A DNA stretch of 38,232 nt from an uncultured Saprospiraceae bacterium (GTDB lineage Bacteria > Bacteroidota > Bacteroidia > Chitinophagales > Saprospiraceae), in NCBI GenBank assembly GCA_937924805.1, contig CALDTZ010000129.1, forward strand, positions 1 to 38,232. The letters run 5' to 3'. Within the stretch, counting starts at the first letter, position 1. Every line of letters starts with the position of its first letter. Shown piece after piece: positions 17,023-26,986 of this stretch. A program made the position numbers and the translations under genes. The notes under the pieces are model-generated. The model ran no database searches. It saw only the letters and a list, made by a program, of their open reading frames with translations, and was not told the DNA's origin.

Positions 17023-18288
17023 TTAATAGTTGATATCACCAGAGTTTAAAGGTTTGTATGAGACTACTTCGTCGTAGTTTTGATTATAGGCACGATAGTA
17101 TGTAATGATTTGATAATCGTTTTCAGTAAGATTACTACTTCCTTCAAATTCTAGCATATCGACATTCCCATCGACATCCACAAGTCCAAACATATAATCA
17201 TAATAACCTTGCTTAAATAATGCTGATCCCATGTAGATTTGACGATCTTGGTTGTAGGTCATTTTATAAGCTTCAGAAGGTTTGAAATCATTAAAAGAGC
17301 CAAGTATATAAATGTCATCTTCGTATTTATGATTTTCCATGAGGTTGAAAACAACATTTGCGTATTCTGATGTTCTTTCTGCTTGGTCAAAGCGATCATT
17401 CGTGATTATGGTTCGTGCGTTATTATCATTGTCTTGGATGTAAGTTCTATGTTTTCTATTGTCTTGACGTTTTAACAGGATGTCGATTTTGTCATCATAA
17501 AGATCAATGGAATGAACAAAAAGTGAGGTAAATTCAATAGATCTGAAATCAAAATTTCTGAATTCCTTATATCCTGCCATGGTTAATTGATTTGTATTGG
17601 AAAAATAGAATGCATCATTCCGTTCATATTCTGGTTTGATATTGGTTAATCTATCATCCCATCGTCCATTTTGTAGAATATGGCATTCAATCGATTCGAG
17701 CGGTTGATCAATTTTTTTTCCTTTCGCGTTTATTATTGAAAATTGGATCGTTTGACCAGAATCCAACTGCCCAAGATTTGTTGCCATTTGCACGTTTTTA
17801 GGTGCTGTTGTTAATTTGTTTTCGTACATCACAAATCTTTTGGAAAATATTGGGTTTTCGTCTTGATCAAAAATGAAAATCATATAATTTCCGGATATAA
17901 GTAGCCGAGTATCTTCATTTGGAATGTCAAGATAAAAATGCGTGTAATCTATGATTGTCAATGAAGATGGTTCGTATTCTTCTATTTGTTCGCCATTAAA
18001 ACCACTTAAATAATCCAAGGTTGAAATGTTAGACATGTTCCAATTTCGATCGCAATGAACGATATAATAATAGTAATCATTATCTGTATTGAAATCATCA
18101 AATCCAAGATGTAAGGTTTCTGTATTAAGTGAAATGAAAGGGTAGGAGTCAGGCGTTTTTTTATTGTGAATGGTAATCGATTTTATGTGGTCCACATAAA
18201 GTTTGTTGTCCATCGGTAATTCCTCAAATTGAGCATTAATTTCATATCCGAGGATCAAAAAACAAAAAGTAAAAATCAGAAATCTCAA
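17023..18288 (-). CDS. T9SS plug-family protein (DUF5103)
   Basis: A 421-residue exported protein. Residues 1-19 are a signal peptide (I-N-A-Q cleavage). The mature part is beta-rich with the DUF5103 features Y-Y-Y-Y-I-V-H-C-D-R-N-W, then S-G-N-Y-M-I-F-I-F-D-Q-D and F-S-K-R-F-V-M-Y-E, and an N-terminal Ig-like region. This family was renamed after a Flavobacterium protein seen blocking the periplasmic side of the SprA translocon of the type IX secretion system. The late G-S-F-N-D-F-K-P-S segment resembles a carbohydrate-binding-like or E-set fold. It appears to be transcribed alone. A role in T9SS fits the T9SS-sorted protein encoded at 32896. Confidence 0.85.
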   Translation of the reverse strand: MRFLIFTFCFLILGYEINAQFEELPMDNKLYVDHIKSITIHNKKTPDSYPFISLNTETLHLGFDDFNTDNDYYYYIVHCDRNWNMSNISTLDYLSGFNGEQIEEYEPSSLTIIDYTHFYLDIPNEDTRLLISGNYMIFIFDQDENPIFSKRFVMYENKLTTAPKNVQMATNLGQLDSGQTIQFSIINAKGKKIDQPLESIECHILQNGRWDDRLTNIKPEYERNDAFYFSNTNQLTMAGYKEFRNFDFRSIEFTSLFVHSIDLYDDKIDILLKRQDNRKHRTYIQDNDNNARTIITNDRFDQAERTSEYANVVFNLMENHKYEDDIYILGSFNDFKPSEAYKMTYNQDRQIYMGSALFKQGYYDYMFGLVDVDGNVDMLEFEGSSNLTENDYQIITYYRAYNQNYDEVVSYKPLNSGDINY

Positions 18289-18376
18289 AGTCTATGTTTA
18301 TTTTAAAGGTACAACGATAAATGAAAGAGAATAGGTGTTACAGAAACCCTAAAAGTTAGGTAATGTAAGCTAAGCT

Positions 18377-19630
18377 TCATTTATTTTTAATAATCGGTTC
18401 ATCCGCAAAAATAGAACTCCCTAACCCAGCGGTTACAAAATAGCCAATAATCAAGAGATTACCAAAGGTCATCAATTTGTGAACACCAAACCATTCGCTA
18501 CCTACAAAAAAGAGGGTTAATCCAGCAATAGCAAATATCCACTCATATAAAAATGCCCATCGTTCTCGATCCATCAAAGCACTATATCCATAGATGGAAA
18601 GAGCAATGATTAGCCCGTAACAAAAAATATATTGTATGCTGTAATTATCAAATTGTGATAACATATAAAGAAACAAAATGAAGGTGGTTACGAATCTATA
18701 CAGTACCCATCTTTTTAGTTTTTTCGATGGTTTTGTATCATACTTAATTTGGTCATGGACCTTGTCGTTTATCTTGATTGGTCTAGAATGAATGACATCA
18801 TCTGGTCTCCAGCCCGTTGGTTTTATCCATAAAGTAACCTTGTCCAATAAGCTTGAAGTGTGGTACGCATCGTTCATTAGTTGAGACAAATGAATAAAGT
18901 TAATTTTGAAAGGATTCCATGTTTGAGCAGGTTTGATAGTTCCGAATACGGGAGAATCACTTTTCAACTCTTCTTGAAAGGTGCCAAATAGCCGGTCCCA
19001 AATACAAAAAACGGCCGATAGGTTTTTATCAATGTAAATTGGATTAATAGCATGGTGAACTCGATGTTGTGATGGAGTTACAATTATATACTCAAGCCAT
19101 CCAAGGTTGCCTATATACTTTGTATGGTACCAAAACTGCAAAAATAAATGGATTGGTGCAATGAGACTAATAACCTCTACGGGGATACCAAGAATAGCTG
19201 CGGGTAACAAGAATATGGCAAAAATTCCAAAAAGATTTGAAATGGGTTGTCGTAATGCACATGGCAGATTAAATTCTTCACTACTATGATGAATCAAATG
19301 TTTGTTCCAAAAGAAATTAACCTTATGACTAATTCGATGAATCCAATATTCAGAAAAGTCAATGGCTATAAATGCCATAGTGAAGATTATCCACGATGAT
19401 TCCAAATGGAATAAGCTAAATTGATGAAATAGAAAGGGATAACTAATAACAATAACAACGATGCCTAAGGAATCTTTGACTGCATTGGTTATCCCAGAAC
19501 TTAAACTTGAGATTGTATCAAATAAAGTCTGGGTAACATCTTTTTTTAGATATCCATACGCTAGTTCAAGTAGAACTAAAATTAGAAACGCAGGTATTGC
19601 ATATAAAAGGACGGTAGCATAAGAACCCAT
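18377..19630 (-). CDS. Sterol desaturase / fatty-acid hydroxylase family membrane protein
   Basis: A membrane di-iron oxygenase family member. Numbering from an ATG at 19663, the histidine clusters are H109-R-I-S-H113, H122-L-I-H125-H126 and H200-R-V-H203-H204, the HX3H / HX2HH / HX2HH pattern that binds two irons. Several hydrophobic helices come before and after, including a C-terminal extension of about 130 residues with four more membrane segments. I choose ATG 19630, because M-G-S-Y-A-T-V-L-L-Y leads straight into the first helix; 19663 is also possible. The family includes sterol desaturases, alkylglycerol monooxygenases and carotenoid hydroxylases; the substrate cannot be assigned. Confidence 0.85.
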   Translation of the reverse strand: MGSYATVLLYAIPAFLILVLLELAYGYLKKDVTQTLFDTISSLSSGITNAVKDSLGIVVIVISYPFLFHQFSLFHLESSWIIFTMAFIAIDFSEYWIHRISHKVNFFWNKHLIHHSSEEFNLPCALRQPISNLFGIFAIFLLPAAILGIPVEVISLIAPIHLFLQFWYHTKYIGNLGWLEYIIVTPSQHRVHHAINPIYIDKNLSAVFCIWDRLFGTFQEELKSDSPVFGTIKPAQTWNPFKINFIHLSQLMNDAYHTSSLLDKVTLWIKPTGWRPDDVIHSRPIKINDKVHDQIKYDTKPSKKLKRWVLYRFVTTFILFLYMLSQFDNYSIQYIFCYGLIIALSIYGYSALMDRERWAFLYEWIFAIAGLTLFFVGSEWFGVHKLMTFGNLLIIGYFVTAGLGSSIFADEPIIKNK

Positions 19631-19737
19631 AGAAATGATTAAATGGGTGAACAATAGACGCAAGATAATTAAATTGGAAATATTTGATGCAGATTGGTCA
19701 TGGGACGATGAGTAAGATCTTTGGAAAGAACAAAAAT

Positions 19738-19771
19738 AAAAGGGTGACTTGAATTAACAAATCACCCTTTT
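19738..19771 (-). terminator. Terminator downstream of groEL
   Basis: AAAAGGGTGA (19738-19747) and TCACCCTTTT (19762-19771) make a perfect 10-bp stem around a 14-base loop, 22 bases past the groEL stop. Read on the minus strand, the stem is followed by a T-rich run. Confidence 0.8.
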
Positions 19772-19793
19772 CTATTTTTTGAATCTACTAAGA

Positions 19794-21449
<1,656 letters not shown>

Positions 21450-21482
21450 TTATTGATTTAAAAATGAATATTTAAGTAAAAG

Positions 21483-21758
21483 TTATTTTTCATCCAAAAT
21501 GACTAATACGTCATCCTCTCTCATGATTAAATAATCTTTTCCTTGATAGTTAATTTCCTGACCAGCATACTTGCCGTAAAGAACAACATCACCTTTTTTA
21601 GTGGTCAATTTATTTCCGTCTTTGCCAGGTCCAACTGCAACGATCTTTCCTTTTTGAGGTTTTTCTTTAGCAGTATCAGGTATAATGATACCTCCTGTAG
21701 TTTTTTCTTCTGCTTTGGCAGGCATAACAACGACTCTGTCATTGATAGGCTTCATCAT
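21483..21758 (-). CDS. groES: Co-chaperonin GroES
   Basis: The 91-residue co-chaperonin that caps GroEL. The opening [11 protein letters not shown] and the mobile loop [18 protein letters not shown] are diagnostic, as are V-G-P-G-K and the terminal [10 protein letters not shown]. Two ATGs in a row (21758 and 21755) could both start the protein. Its leader (21759-21916) contains two perfect inverted repeats listed separately, and the secG terminator separates it from the upstream unit. Confidence 0.97.
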   Translation of the reverse strand: MMKPINDRVVVMPAKAEEKTTGGIIIPDTAKEKPQKGKIVAVGPGKDGNKLTTKKGDVVLYGKYAGQEINYQGKDYLIMREDDVLVILDEK

Positions 21759-21803
21759 AATTTCTGAATTTTATTGATTAAAGAATGTAATTGTATTTAT
21801 AAT

Positions 21804-21824
21804 ACTCTATGGTAATCATAGAGT
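21804..21824. promoter_or_regulatory. Inverted repeat upstream of groES
   Basis: ACTCTATG (21804-21811) and CATAGAGT (21817-21824) form a perfect 8-bp inverted repeat with a 5-base spacer, 46-66 bases upstream of the groES ATG. It is not the CIRCE element (TTAGCACTC-N9-GAGTGCTAA). It may be an operator or a leader hairpin. Confidence 0.5.
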
Positions 21825-21866
21825 GTGCCAAACGGCAAATACCGACAATTTTTCATTTAAGATTGA

Positions 21867-21894
21867 CAATTTGAACAGATTTGCTGTCAAATTG
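21867..21894. promoter_or_regulatory. Second inverted repeat upstream of groES
   Basis: CAATTTGA (21867-21874) and TCAAATTG (21887-21894) form a perfect 8-bp inverted repeat with a 12-base spacer. It lies between the secG terminator and the first groES palindrome, in the likely promoter region. No protein partner can be named. Confidence 0.4.
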
Positions 21895-21916
21895 AAAAGA
21901 AAGGTTGCCATTATGG

Positions 21917-21943
21917 CAAAAAAAAACCTGCCTAAGCAGGTTA
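21917..21943 (-). terminator. Terminator after secG
   Basis: Stem AACCTGC (21925-21931) / GCAGGTT (21936-21942) has a 4-base loop, with nine consecutive A on the plus strand (21918-21926) giving the T-tract of the minus-strand transcript. It begins 8 bases after the secG stop and insulates groESL. Confidence 0.88.
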
Positions 21944-21949
21944 ACTTTT

Positions 21950-22219
21950 TTATCCTTGCGATTGTAGTGGAATTTCTCCACCACCAGATGTTCCACTTAC
22001 TATGATTGCTGTGATAATACAAAGAACAAATAACGAGATAGCTAAACCCCATGTTAATTTTTCTATGAAATCTGTAGATCGAGCAGCTCCAAATACTGAA
22101 TTGGCTGCTTGCCCTCCAAATGTCGAATCTACTCCACCACCTTTTGGGTTTTGAATTAATACGACTAACATTAACAACACACAATTAAGTGCAATAAGAA
22201 TTGTAAGACCTGTAACCAT
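21950..22219 (-). CDS. secG: Preprotein translocase subunit SecG
   Basis: An 89-residue inner-membrane protein, the SecG partner of SecYE. It has two membrane helices (about 3-22 and 55-76) separated by the SecG signature V-L-I-Q-N-P-K-G-G-G-V-D-S-T-F-G-G, followed by a polar G-T-S-G-G-G tail. The length is normal for Bacteroidota. It starts 2 bases after the stop of the TPR-like protein gene and ends the miaB-to-secG unit, just before a strong terminator. Confidence 0.93.
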   Translation of the reverse strand: MVTGLTILIALNCVLLMLVVLIQNPKGGGVDSTFGGQAANSVFGAARSTDFIEKLTWGLAISLFVLCIITAIIVSGTSGGGEIPLQSQG

Positions 22220-22221
22220 AA

Positions 22222-23148
22222 TTAACGTTGATTTTTAAGCGCTTCAATAAGATTTGCAAAATAACCACTTTTTTCTGGAAATTTCAAGCCTAGCTTATTA
22301 TACATTTCAATTGATTCGGATATATGCCCTTGAGAAGCCAATATTTTGGCTAAAGGCTCTGATATTATTTCATTTTTGTCCGAAATACTTTTATTTGCTT
22401 TAAACAATAAATTTTGATCTGTGCTTGAAGAAGAAGGATTCATTGCATTCAGAAATTGAGTAAAAGGAGATAAATTATCTGACATTGGAATTCCAACGGC
22501 TGGATCAGCTACTGAATTTTCTTTTATTTCTTCTGTTTTTTCACCTTGAATTTTATCGGATGATTGATTTATTGAATCAGGCAATTGAAGATTATTTACT
22601 ACCGTAAGATCTGATGTAACATCCGATTCCAAGGTTACATGTATGTCTGATTCATCGATGTTGTCAGCAATTTGAGTTGATTCTGGATTTTCATCAACAT
22701 CAATTTCAATGGTTTCAAGTTCTAAAATTTGCTTTTCTAACTGAGTTACCTCATCATCACGTTCTGATTCTAATTTCTCTGCAATTAAAGCTTGGTCTTT
22801 TAAAAATGATTCTTCATCTGTTGAATTTTTAACAACAGCAGAATCCGTGTTATTCTTTTTATCTTTTTTAGAGATCTTTATTTTGTCAATCATATACAAA
22901 TCTTGATCTTCTGATTCGTCATAAAACTGTGACAACATATCTGACATTCGCAAAGGACCATTTGCAATCTTTTTCAATAAAGTGAAAGGTTTTATTGCAA
23001 TATCTCTGCTTCCGTTTTTAAGGCTTTTAACAAGAAATAAGACATTATAGATCGTGTCTTTTGGAAATTTAGATAGTCGATAACTTATCCACCCTAGGTC
23101 CCAGTCTTTTGGGTTGTTTTGACCATTTATTGGGTTTTTCCAATTCAT
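22222..23148 (-). CDS. Hypothetical acidic protein with a C-terminal TPR-like segment
   Basis: I do not recognise the N-terminal part. The 308-residue protein has no signal peptide, so it is probably cytoplasmic. Residues 1-85 are basic and aromatic (W-D-L-G-W-I-S-Y-R-L-S-K-F-P). Residues about 90-235 are low-complexity and acidic, rich in Asp, Glu, Ser and Thr, likely disordered. The last 60 residues (I-L-A-S-Q-G-H-I-S-E-S-I-E-M-Y-N-K-L) match one TPR hairpin and its successor. A gene with this layout between lptE and secG is familiar in Bacteroidota, which suggests a conserved but uncharacterised envelope-related role. It ends 2 bases before secG. Confidence 0.75.
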   Translation of the reverse strand: MNWKNPINGQNNPKDWDLGWISYRLSKFPKDTIYNVLFLVKSLKNGSRDIAIKPFTLLKKIANGPLRMSDMLSQFYDESEDQDLYMIDKIKISKKDKKNNTDSAVVKNSTDEESFLKDQALIAEKLESERDDEVTQLEKQILELETIEIDVDENPESTQIADNIDESDIHVTLESDVTSDLTVVNNLQLPDSINQSSDKIQGEKTEEIKENSVADPAVGIPMSDNLSPFTQFLNAMNPSSSSTDQNLLFKANKSISDKNEIISEPLAKILASQGHISESIEMYNKLGLKFPEKSGYFANLIEALKNQR

Positions 23149-23201
23149 AATTTTCTTTATGCTTCAAAGGTAAGATATCCAACAGTAAAGTTCAAATAAC
23201 T

Positions 23202-23702
23202 TTACCAATCTGTAAAAGTATCATTGAATAATTTTTCAATAATATCGTCAAAAATGATTTCTATAAGTCCATCTTGAACTGTTTGAACGTCTAAGTTTGC
23301 ATCAAAATCTTCGTATTCTACATAGGTCGTTGTATAACTATTTTCGTCTTTAAAACTGTCAGTATATTCTACATTAACTTTAAGTTCTAAGCGATTTAAG
23401 GAAGCAACATCGCCTTCTTTTGCAGCGGCCGTAAATACTCTATAATCAACAATCGCACCTTTAAAACTTACATGTGGCTCGTTTTCAGAAAATTTTAGCC
23501 GAGCTTGTTCTCGCATTTTTTGTCTCAATTTTTCGGTAAAATCCAATTCTACACCTACAGGAGCATTTGTTGTTAAAACGTTGAAATTTTCAACATAAAA
23601 AGTTTTTACATTAGGAGGAATAGAAACACCTTTAAAGCTATAACAGCTATGAAGTGAAAGGAGGCAAATGATCCAAATGAGTGCTCTATTCTTTAATCTC
23701 AT
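23202..23702 (-). CDS. lptE: LptE-family LPS-assembly lipoprotein
   Basis: A 166-residue outer-membrane lipoprotein that would plug and assemble the LptD LPS translocon. The signal peptide ends in L-H-S-C with lipidated C20, followed at once by Y-S-F-K-G-V-S-I-P-P-N-V-K-T-F-Y-V, the typical Bacteroidota LptE opening. The rest alternates strands and a helix ending D-D-I-I-E-K-L-F-N-D-T-F-T-D-W. Its start overlaps the sigma-54 activator gene by 17 bases, indicating coupled translation. Confidence 0.88.
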   Translation of the reverse strand: MRLKNRALIWIICLLSLHSCYSFKGVSIPPNVKTFYVENFNVLTTNAPVGVELDFTEKLRQKMREQARLKFSENEPHVSFKGAIVDYRVFTAAAKEGDVASLNRLELKVNVEYTDSFKDENSYTTTYVEYEDFDANLDVQTVQDGLIEIIFDDIIEKLFNDTFTDW

Positions 23703-24945
23703 ATTCTTTAATCTTACGATATAGCGTCCGTTCAGAAATACCCAAATCTTCCGCGGCCAATTTACGTTTGTTCTTATGCTTTTTTAAAGCTTTTTTAATT
23801 AATTCTTTGGTCTTTTCATCGAGTGAAAGATTTTCTTCTACTTCCTCAACGGGTTCGAATTGAAAATTATTTTTTTGGATTATAAATGGTTGTTCTTTTT
23901 GTTCACCTGCTGCATTAATTTGAAAATCATTTGATGAAGGTTCAGTATCGACCCCAATTTCAACTTGGTTTTGAAATGTTCTCAAATTTTTAACATCATT
24001 GACACTTAAGTTATTTGTTTTTATCAGCTCATAAACAAGTCCTTTAAGATCATTTAAATCTCCTTTCATATCGAACAAAAATTTGTATAGAATCTCACGT
24101 TCTGGGATCGATGAATGATCTCTATCACCTAATTCAATTTTGTTTGAAGGTAAATTTGAATTGAATAACTGAGGAGTTAAAGTCACTAATTCTTCTGCGT
24201 TTATGTAATCATCTTTTTTCATGATTGATAATTGCTCAACGACATTTCTCAACTCTCTAATATTTCCGGGCCATCGATAATTATTTATAATCTGTCTTGC
24301 ATCGGGCAATAAACGAACAGCTTCAGTGTGATACTTTTCTGCAAAATCCTGACTAAACTTTCTAAATAAAAGCTCGATATCTTCCCTTCGTTCATGCAAG
24401 GCAGGTACAAAAATTGGAACAGTATTTAATCTATAATATAAGTCTTCCCTAAATTTTCCTTTCTTTATTTTATCTAGTAGATTCACATTTGTTGCTGCAA
24501 TAACCCGTACATCCGTTTTTTCGACTTTTGATGAACCCACTTTTACATACTCTCCATTTTCTAGTATCCTCAATAAATAGGATTGGGTTTCTAAAGGCAT
24601 TTCTCCAATTTCATCTAGGAAGATAGTACCACCATTTACAGTCTCAAAGTATCCTTTTCGTTCGGATGTTGCGCCTGTAAATGCACCTTTTTCATGCCCA
24701 AAGAGTTCTGAATTTATTGTGCCTGAAGGTATCGCGCCCGTATTGATAGCAAAAAATTTATTATGTTTTCTTTTGCTATTATCGTGAATTATTTTTGAAA
24801 ATGATTCCTTACCTACACCACTTTCGCCCTGAATCAACACAGATAATTCTGTATTTGCAACTTTTGTCGCTGTGTCCAATGCACGATCCAGTTTTTCAGA
24901 TCGCCCAATAATTCCGTACCGCTGCTTTATTCCTTGTAAACTCAT
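23686..24945 (-). CDS. Sigma-54-dependent transcriptional activator without a receiver domain
   Basis: An enhancer-binding protein that would open RNA polymerase-sigma54 promoters. The AAA+ domain starts almost at once: Walker A G40-E-S-G-V-G-K-E47, the sigma54-contact loop G-A-F-T-G-A at 87-92, Walker B I-F-L-D-E at 108-112, and R-E-D-L-Y-Y-R-L-N and W-P-G-N-I-R-E-L-R later. Residues about 270-375 are a poorly conserved linker. The C-terminus (380-419) is a Fis-type helix-turn-helix with [17 protein letters not shown]. There is no N-terminal receiver or ligand domain, so activity is probably set by a partner protein or by expression. It sits 6 bases after miaB and overlaps lptE. Confidence 0.92.
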   Translation of the reverse strand: MSLQGIKQRYGIIGRSEKLDRALDTATKVANTELSVLIQGESGVGKESFSKIIHDNSKRKHNKFFAINTGAIPSGTINSELFGHEKGAFTGATSERKGYFETVNGGTIFLDEIGEMPLETQSYLLRILENGEYVKVGSSKVEKTDVRVIAATNVNLLDKIKKGKFREDLYYRLNTVPIFVPALHERREDIELLFRKFSQDFAEKYHTEAVRLLPDARQIINNYRWPGNIRELRNVVEQLSIMKKDDYINAEELVTLTPQLFNSNLPSNKIELGDRDHSSIPEREILYKFLFDMKGDLNDLKGLVYELIKTNNLSVNDVKNLRTFQNQVEIGVDTEPSSNDFQINAAGEQKEQPFIIQKNNFQFEPVEEVEENLSLDEKTKELIKKALKKHKNKRKLAAEDLGISERTLYRKIKEYEIKE

Positions 24946-24951
24946 AGCTTT

Positions 24952-26382
24952 TTATTCGACGATGATACCTCTCTGTGTTTGACTATTCGCTGATGTTATT
25001 TTAACATGAACATAATCACCTTTGTTTATATGTTCTTTTTTTGGAAATATTACTTTTATATTTTGCGTCGTTCGACCTATAAATTCCTGATCAGATCGTT
25101 TACTATCTCCATCAATGAGTACTTCAAATACCTTTCCTATGTTTGATTCGTTTGTAGCCAGAGATATCGCATGCTGTACCTTTATAACTTCAGCAAGTCT
25201 TCGTTTTTTTGTTTCTAATGGTACGTCATCTTCATACTTTCTAGCGGCTAACGTACCGGGCCTTTCGGAATAGAAATACATAAACGAAGTACTGAAATTT
25301 GCCCATTTTATAACATCTAAGGTGTCTTGATGGTCTTCCTCTGTTTCTGTACAAAAGCCAGTTATGATGTCCGATGAAATCGAACAATTTGGAATGATTT
25401 CTTTGATTTTATTCACCCTTTCTTCAAACCAAGGTCTGTCATACGTTCGTTTCATAAGACTCAGAATACGAGAATTTCCTGACTGTACTGGCAGGTGGAT
25501 ATGCTTGCAAATGTTTTTATATTTTGCAATGGTATATAGTACGTCGTCGGTAATGTCTTTTGGATGCGAGGTGCTAAATCTAATCCGTAGCGTTGGATGA
25601 ATACGAGCTACCATCTCTAGTAATTGAGCAAACGAAGTATTGGTTTTATCTTCCGGATTTTGCCATTTAAACGAATCTACATTTTGCCCTAATAAGAGCA
25701 CTTCCTTATATCCTCTATCAAACACATCTTGGGCTTCGGCAACAATGGTATAGGGATTTCTGCTTCGCTCTCTACCACGTGTAAATGGAACTACACAAAA
25801 AGAGCACATATTATCACAGCCTCGCATAATCGAAATGTATGCACTTATGCTGTTGTTATCTAACCTAAGTGGTTCAATATCCGCATATGTTTCTTCTCTG
25901 GATAATAATACATTAATTCCTTTGTGCCCGTGTTGGACATTAGAAATTAGACTAGGTAAATCTCGATACGCATCTGGTCCAACTACTAAATCAATCAACT
26001 TATCTTCATCGAGCCATTTGGACTTTAGTCGCTCGGCCATACAACCTAAAATTCCGATGACTAAATTTGGATTCTTTCTTTTTTGCTTATTGAAAATAAA
26101 CACTCGACGTTTAATGGTTTCTTCCGCTTTTTCTCGAATAGAACAAGTGTTTATGAAAACTAAATCGGCATTATCAAGTTCTTTTGTAGGAGTGTATCCC
26201 TCCTTGCTTAGGATCGAAGCAACTACTTCTGAATCTGCAAAATTCATGGCACAACCATAACTTTCAACATAAAAAGATTTTGCTTTGCTTTGAACTTTGT
26301 TTTGATCAAAATAAATCTGACCTTGAAGCTCTTCATCTAGAGGCTTGTGTATTGCTGTATCGGTATTATTATCCTGTGGCAT
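24952..26382 (-). CDS. miaB: tRNA-2-methylthio-N6-dimethylallyladenosine synthase MiaB
   Basis: A radical-SAM methylthiotransferase that converts i6A37 to ms2i6A37 in tRNAs reading UNN codons. The N-terminal domain carries the auxiliary cluster cysteines C44 (Y-G-C-A-M-N), C80 (F-I-N-T-C-S-I-R) and C114 (G-I-L-G-C-M-A-E). The radical-SAM cluster is C189-D-N-M-C193-S-F-C196 in M-R-G-C. The last 65 residues are a TRAM domain. The length of 476 is normal; an N-terminal extension of about 35 residues precedes the core. It is the first gene of the unit running to secG, 20 bases after a putative -7 box. Confidence 0.94.
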   Translation of the reverse strand: MPQDNNTDTAIHKPLDEELQGQIYFDQNKVQSKAKSFYVESYGCAMNFADSEVVASILSKEGYTPTKELDNADLVFINTCSIREKAEETIKRRVFIFNKQKRKNPNLVIGILGCMAERLKSKWLDEDKLIDLVVGPDAYRDLPSLISNVQHGHKGINVLLSREETYADIEPLRLDNNSISAYISIMRGCDNMCSFCVVPFTRGRERSRNPYTIVAEAQDVFDRGYKEVLLLGQNVDSFKWQNPEDKTNTSFAQLLEMVARIHPTLRIRFSTSHPKDITDDVLYTIAKYKNICKHIHLPVQSGNSRILSLMKRTYDRPWFEERVNKIKEIIPNCSISSDIITGFCTETEEDHQDTLDVIKWANFSTSFMYFYSERPGTLAARKYEDDVPLETKKRRLAEVIKVQHAISLATNESNIGKVFEVLIDGDSKRSDQEFIGRTTQNIKVIFPKKEHINKGDYVHVKITSANSQTQRGIIVE

Positions 26383-26401
26383 ATCTTATCTGTCTTCAAT
26401 T

Positions 26402-26409
26402 CAAAGATA
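26402..26409 (-). promoter_or_regulatory. Putative -7 box for the miaB-to-secG unit
   Basis: Minus-strand TATCTTTG matches TAnnTTTG exactly and lies 19 bases before the miaB ATG. I see no well-spaced -33 TTTG, so this is weak support. Confidence 0.3.
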
Positions 26410-26517
26410 TTTATTTTGTGCCAAAATGACAGCTTAGATTTATAAAACTCAAAAATGAATGGTAATTAAATATTTAGAAGGGCAGAAAGGAAGGATATTC
26501 TTCTAAGTTATTAGAAA

Positions 26518-26557
26518 TAAAAAAAGGAGCCATTCTTTTTCTGAATGAACTCCTTTG
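26518..26557 (-). terminator. Terminator after the DUF2853 gene
   Basis: An interrupted hairpin: outer arms AAAGGAG / CTCCTTT and inner arms CATTC / GAATG, separated by small mismatches, around a 7-base loop. Read on the minus strand it is followed by a T-run, 21 bases past the gene stop. Confidence 0.75.
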
Positions 26558-26577
26558 ATATTTTTACGAAAGATATT

Positions 26578-26916
26578 CTAGTTATAGATAGCTGTTTTTT
26601 TGAATTTAACGGCTAACAAATAGTAAAACATTGCTCTGTATTTATTTCTATTGCTTGAGCCAAAAACGCCAACTACTTCTTGAATCGCTTCATCTAATTT
26701 TGGTCCATCTTTTAACCCTAATTTTTTAATTAAAAAATTAGTCTTTACTCTGTTTAATTCTTCTGGATCTCCTGAAGAAACAGTTGAAGCATCTCTATTG
26801 TAAATAGAAGGTCCACATCCTTTAGCAACCTTTCTTAAAAGATCAGCATCGAAGTCTACGCCTAATTTTTTAAACTCAGCTTCATATTTTACTACGCAAT
26901 CATCAAATTTGCTCAT
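26578..26916 (-). CDS. DUF2853-family protein
   Basis: A 112-residue cytoplasmic protein with no signal peptide or membrane helix. The motifs V-A-K-G-C-G-P-S-I-Y-N-R-D-A-S, D-P-E-E-L-N-R-V-K-T-N-F-L and N-K-Y-R-A-M-F-Y-Y-L-L-A fit the DUF2853 family, a small all-helical fold solved for an Alphaproteobacterial homologue but without known function. It is a single-gene unit with an exact promoter box upstream and a terminator downstream, suggesting independent and possibly strong expression. Confidence 0.85.
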   Translation of the reverse strand: MSKFDDCVVKYEAEFKKLGVDFDADLLRKVAKGCGPSIYNRDASTVSSGDPEELNRVKTNFLIKKLGLKDGPKLDEAIQEVVGVFGSSNRNKYRAMFYYLLAVKFKKTAIYN

Positions 26917-26955
26917 ATTAATAATTTAAATGGTGATAAATGTTGAATAACGTCA

Positions 26956-26963
26956 CAAATATA
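26956..26963 (-). promoter_or_regulatory. Putative -7 box for the DUF2853 gene
   Basis: Minus-strand TATATTTG is an exact TAnnTTTG match, 39 bases before the ATG, with a CTTT 17 bases upstream as a partial -33 element. Confidence 0.4.
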
Positions 26964-26986
26964 ATATTTTTTGTATATCTAAAGTG

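Noticed and set aside
21804..21824. CIRCE/HrcA operator
   Set aside because: The palindrome sequence and spacer (N5 rather than N9) do not match CIRCE.
21814..21834. Minus-strand TTGGCAC resembling a sigma-54 -24 element upstream of groES
   Set aside because: The expected TGC of the -12 element is missing at the required spacing (ATGAT instead).
21816..22184. Open frame of 122 codons on the minus strand overlapping secG
   Set aside because: Shadow of secG in another frame; Trp/Arg/Ser-rich composition and it runs through the terminator and the palindromes.
25835..26260. Open frame of 141 codons on the plus strand inside miaB
   Set aside because: Antisense to a conserved gene with all active-site cysteines; Ser/Leu-rich shadow composition.
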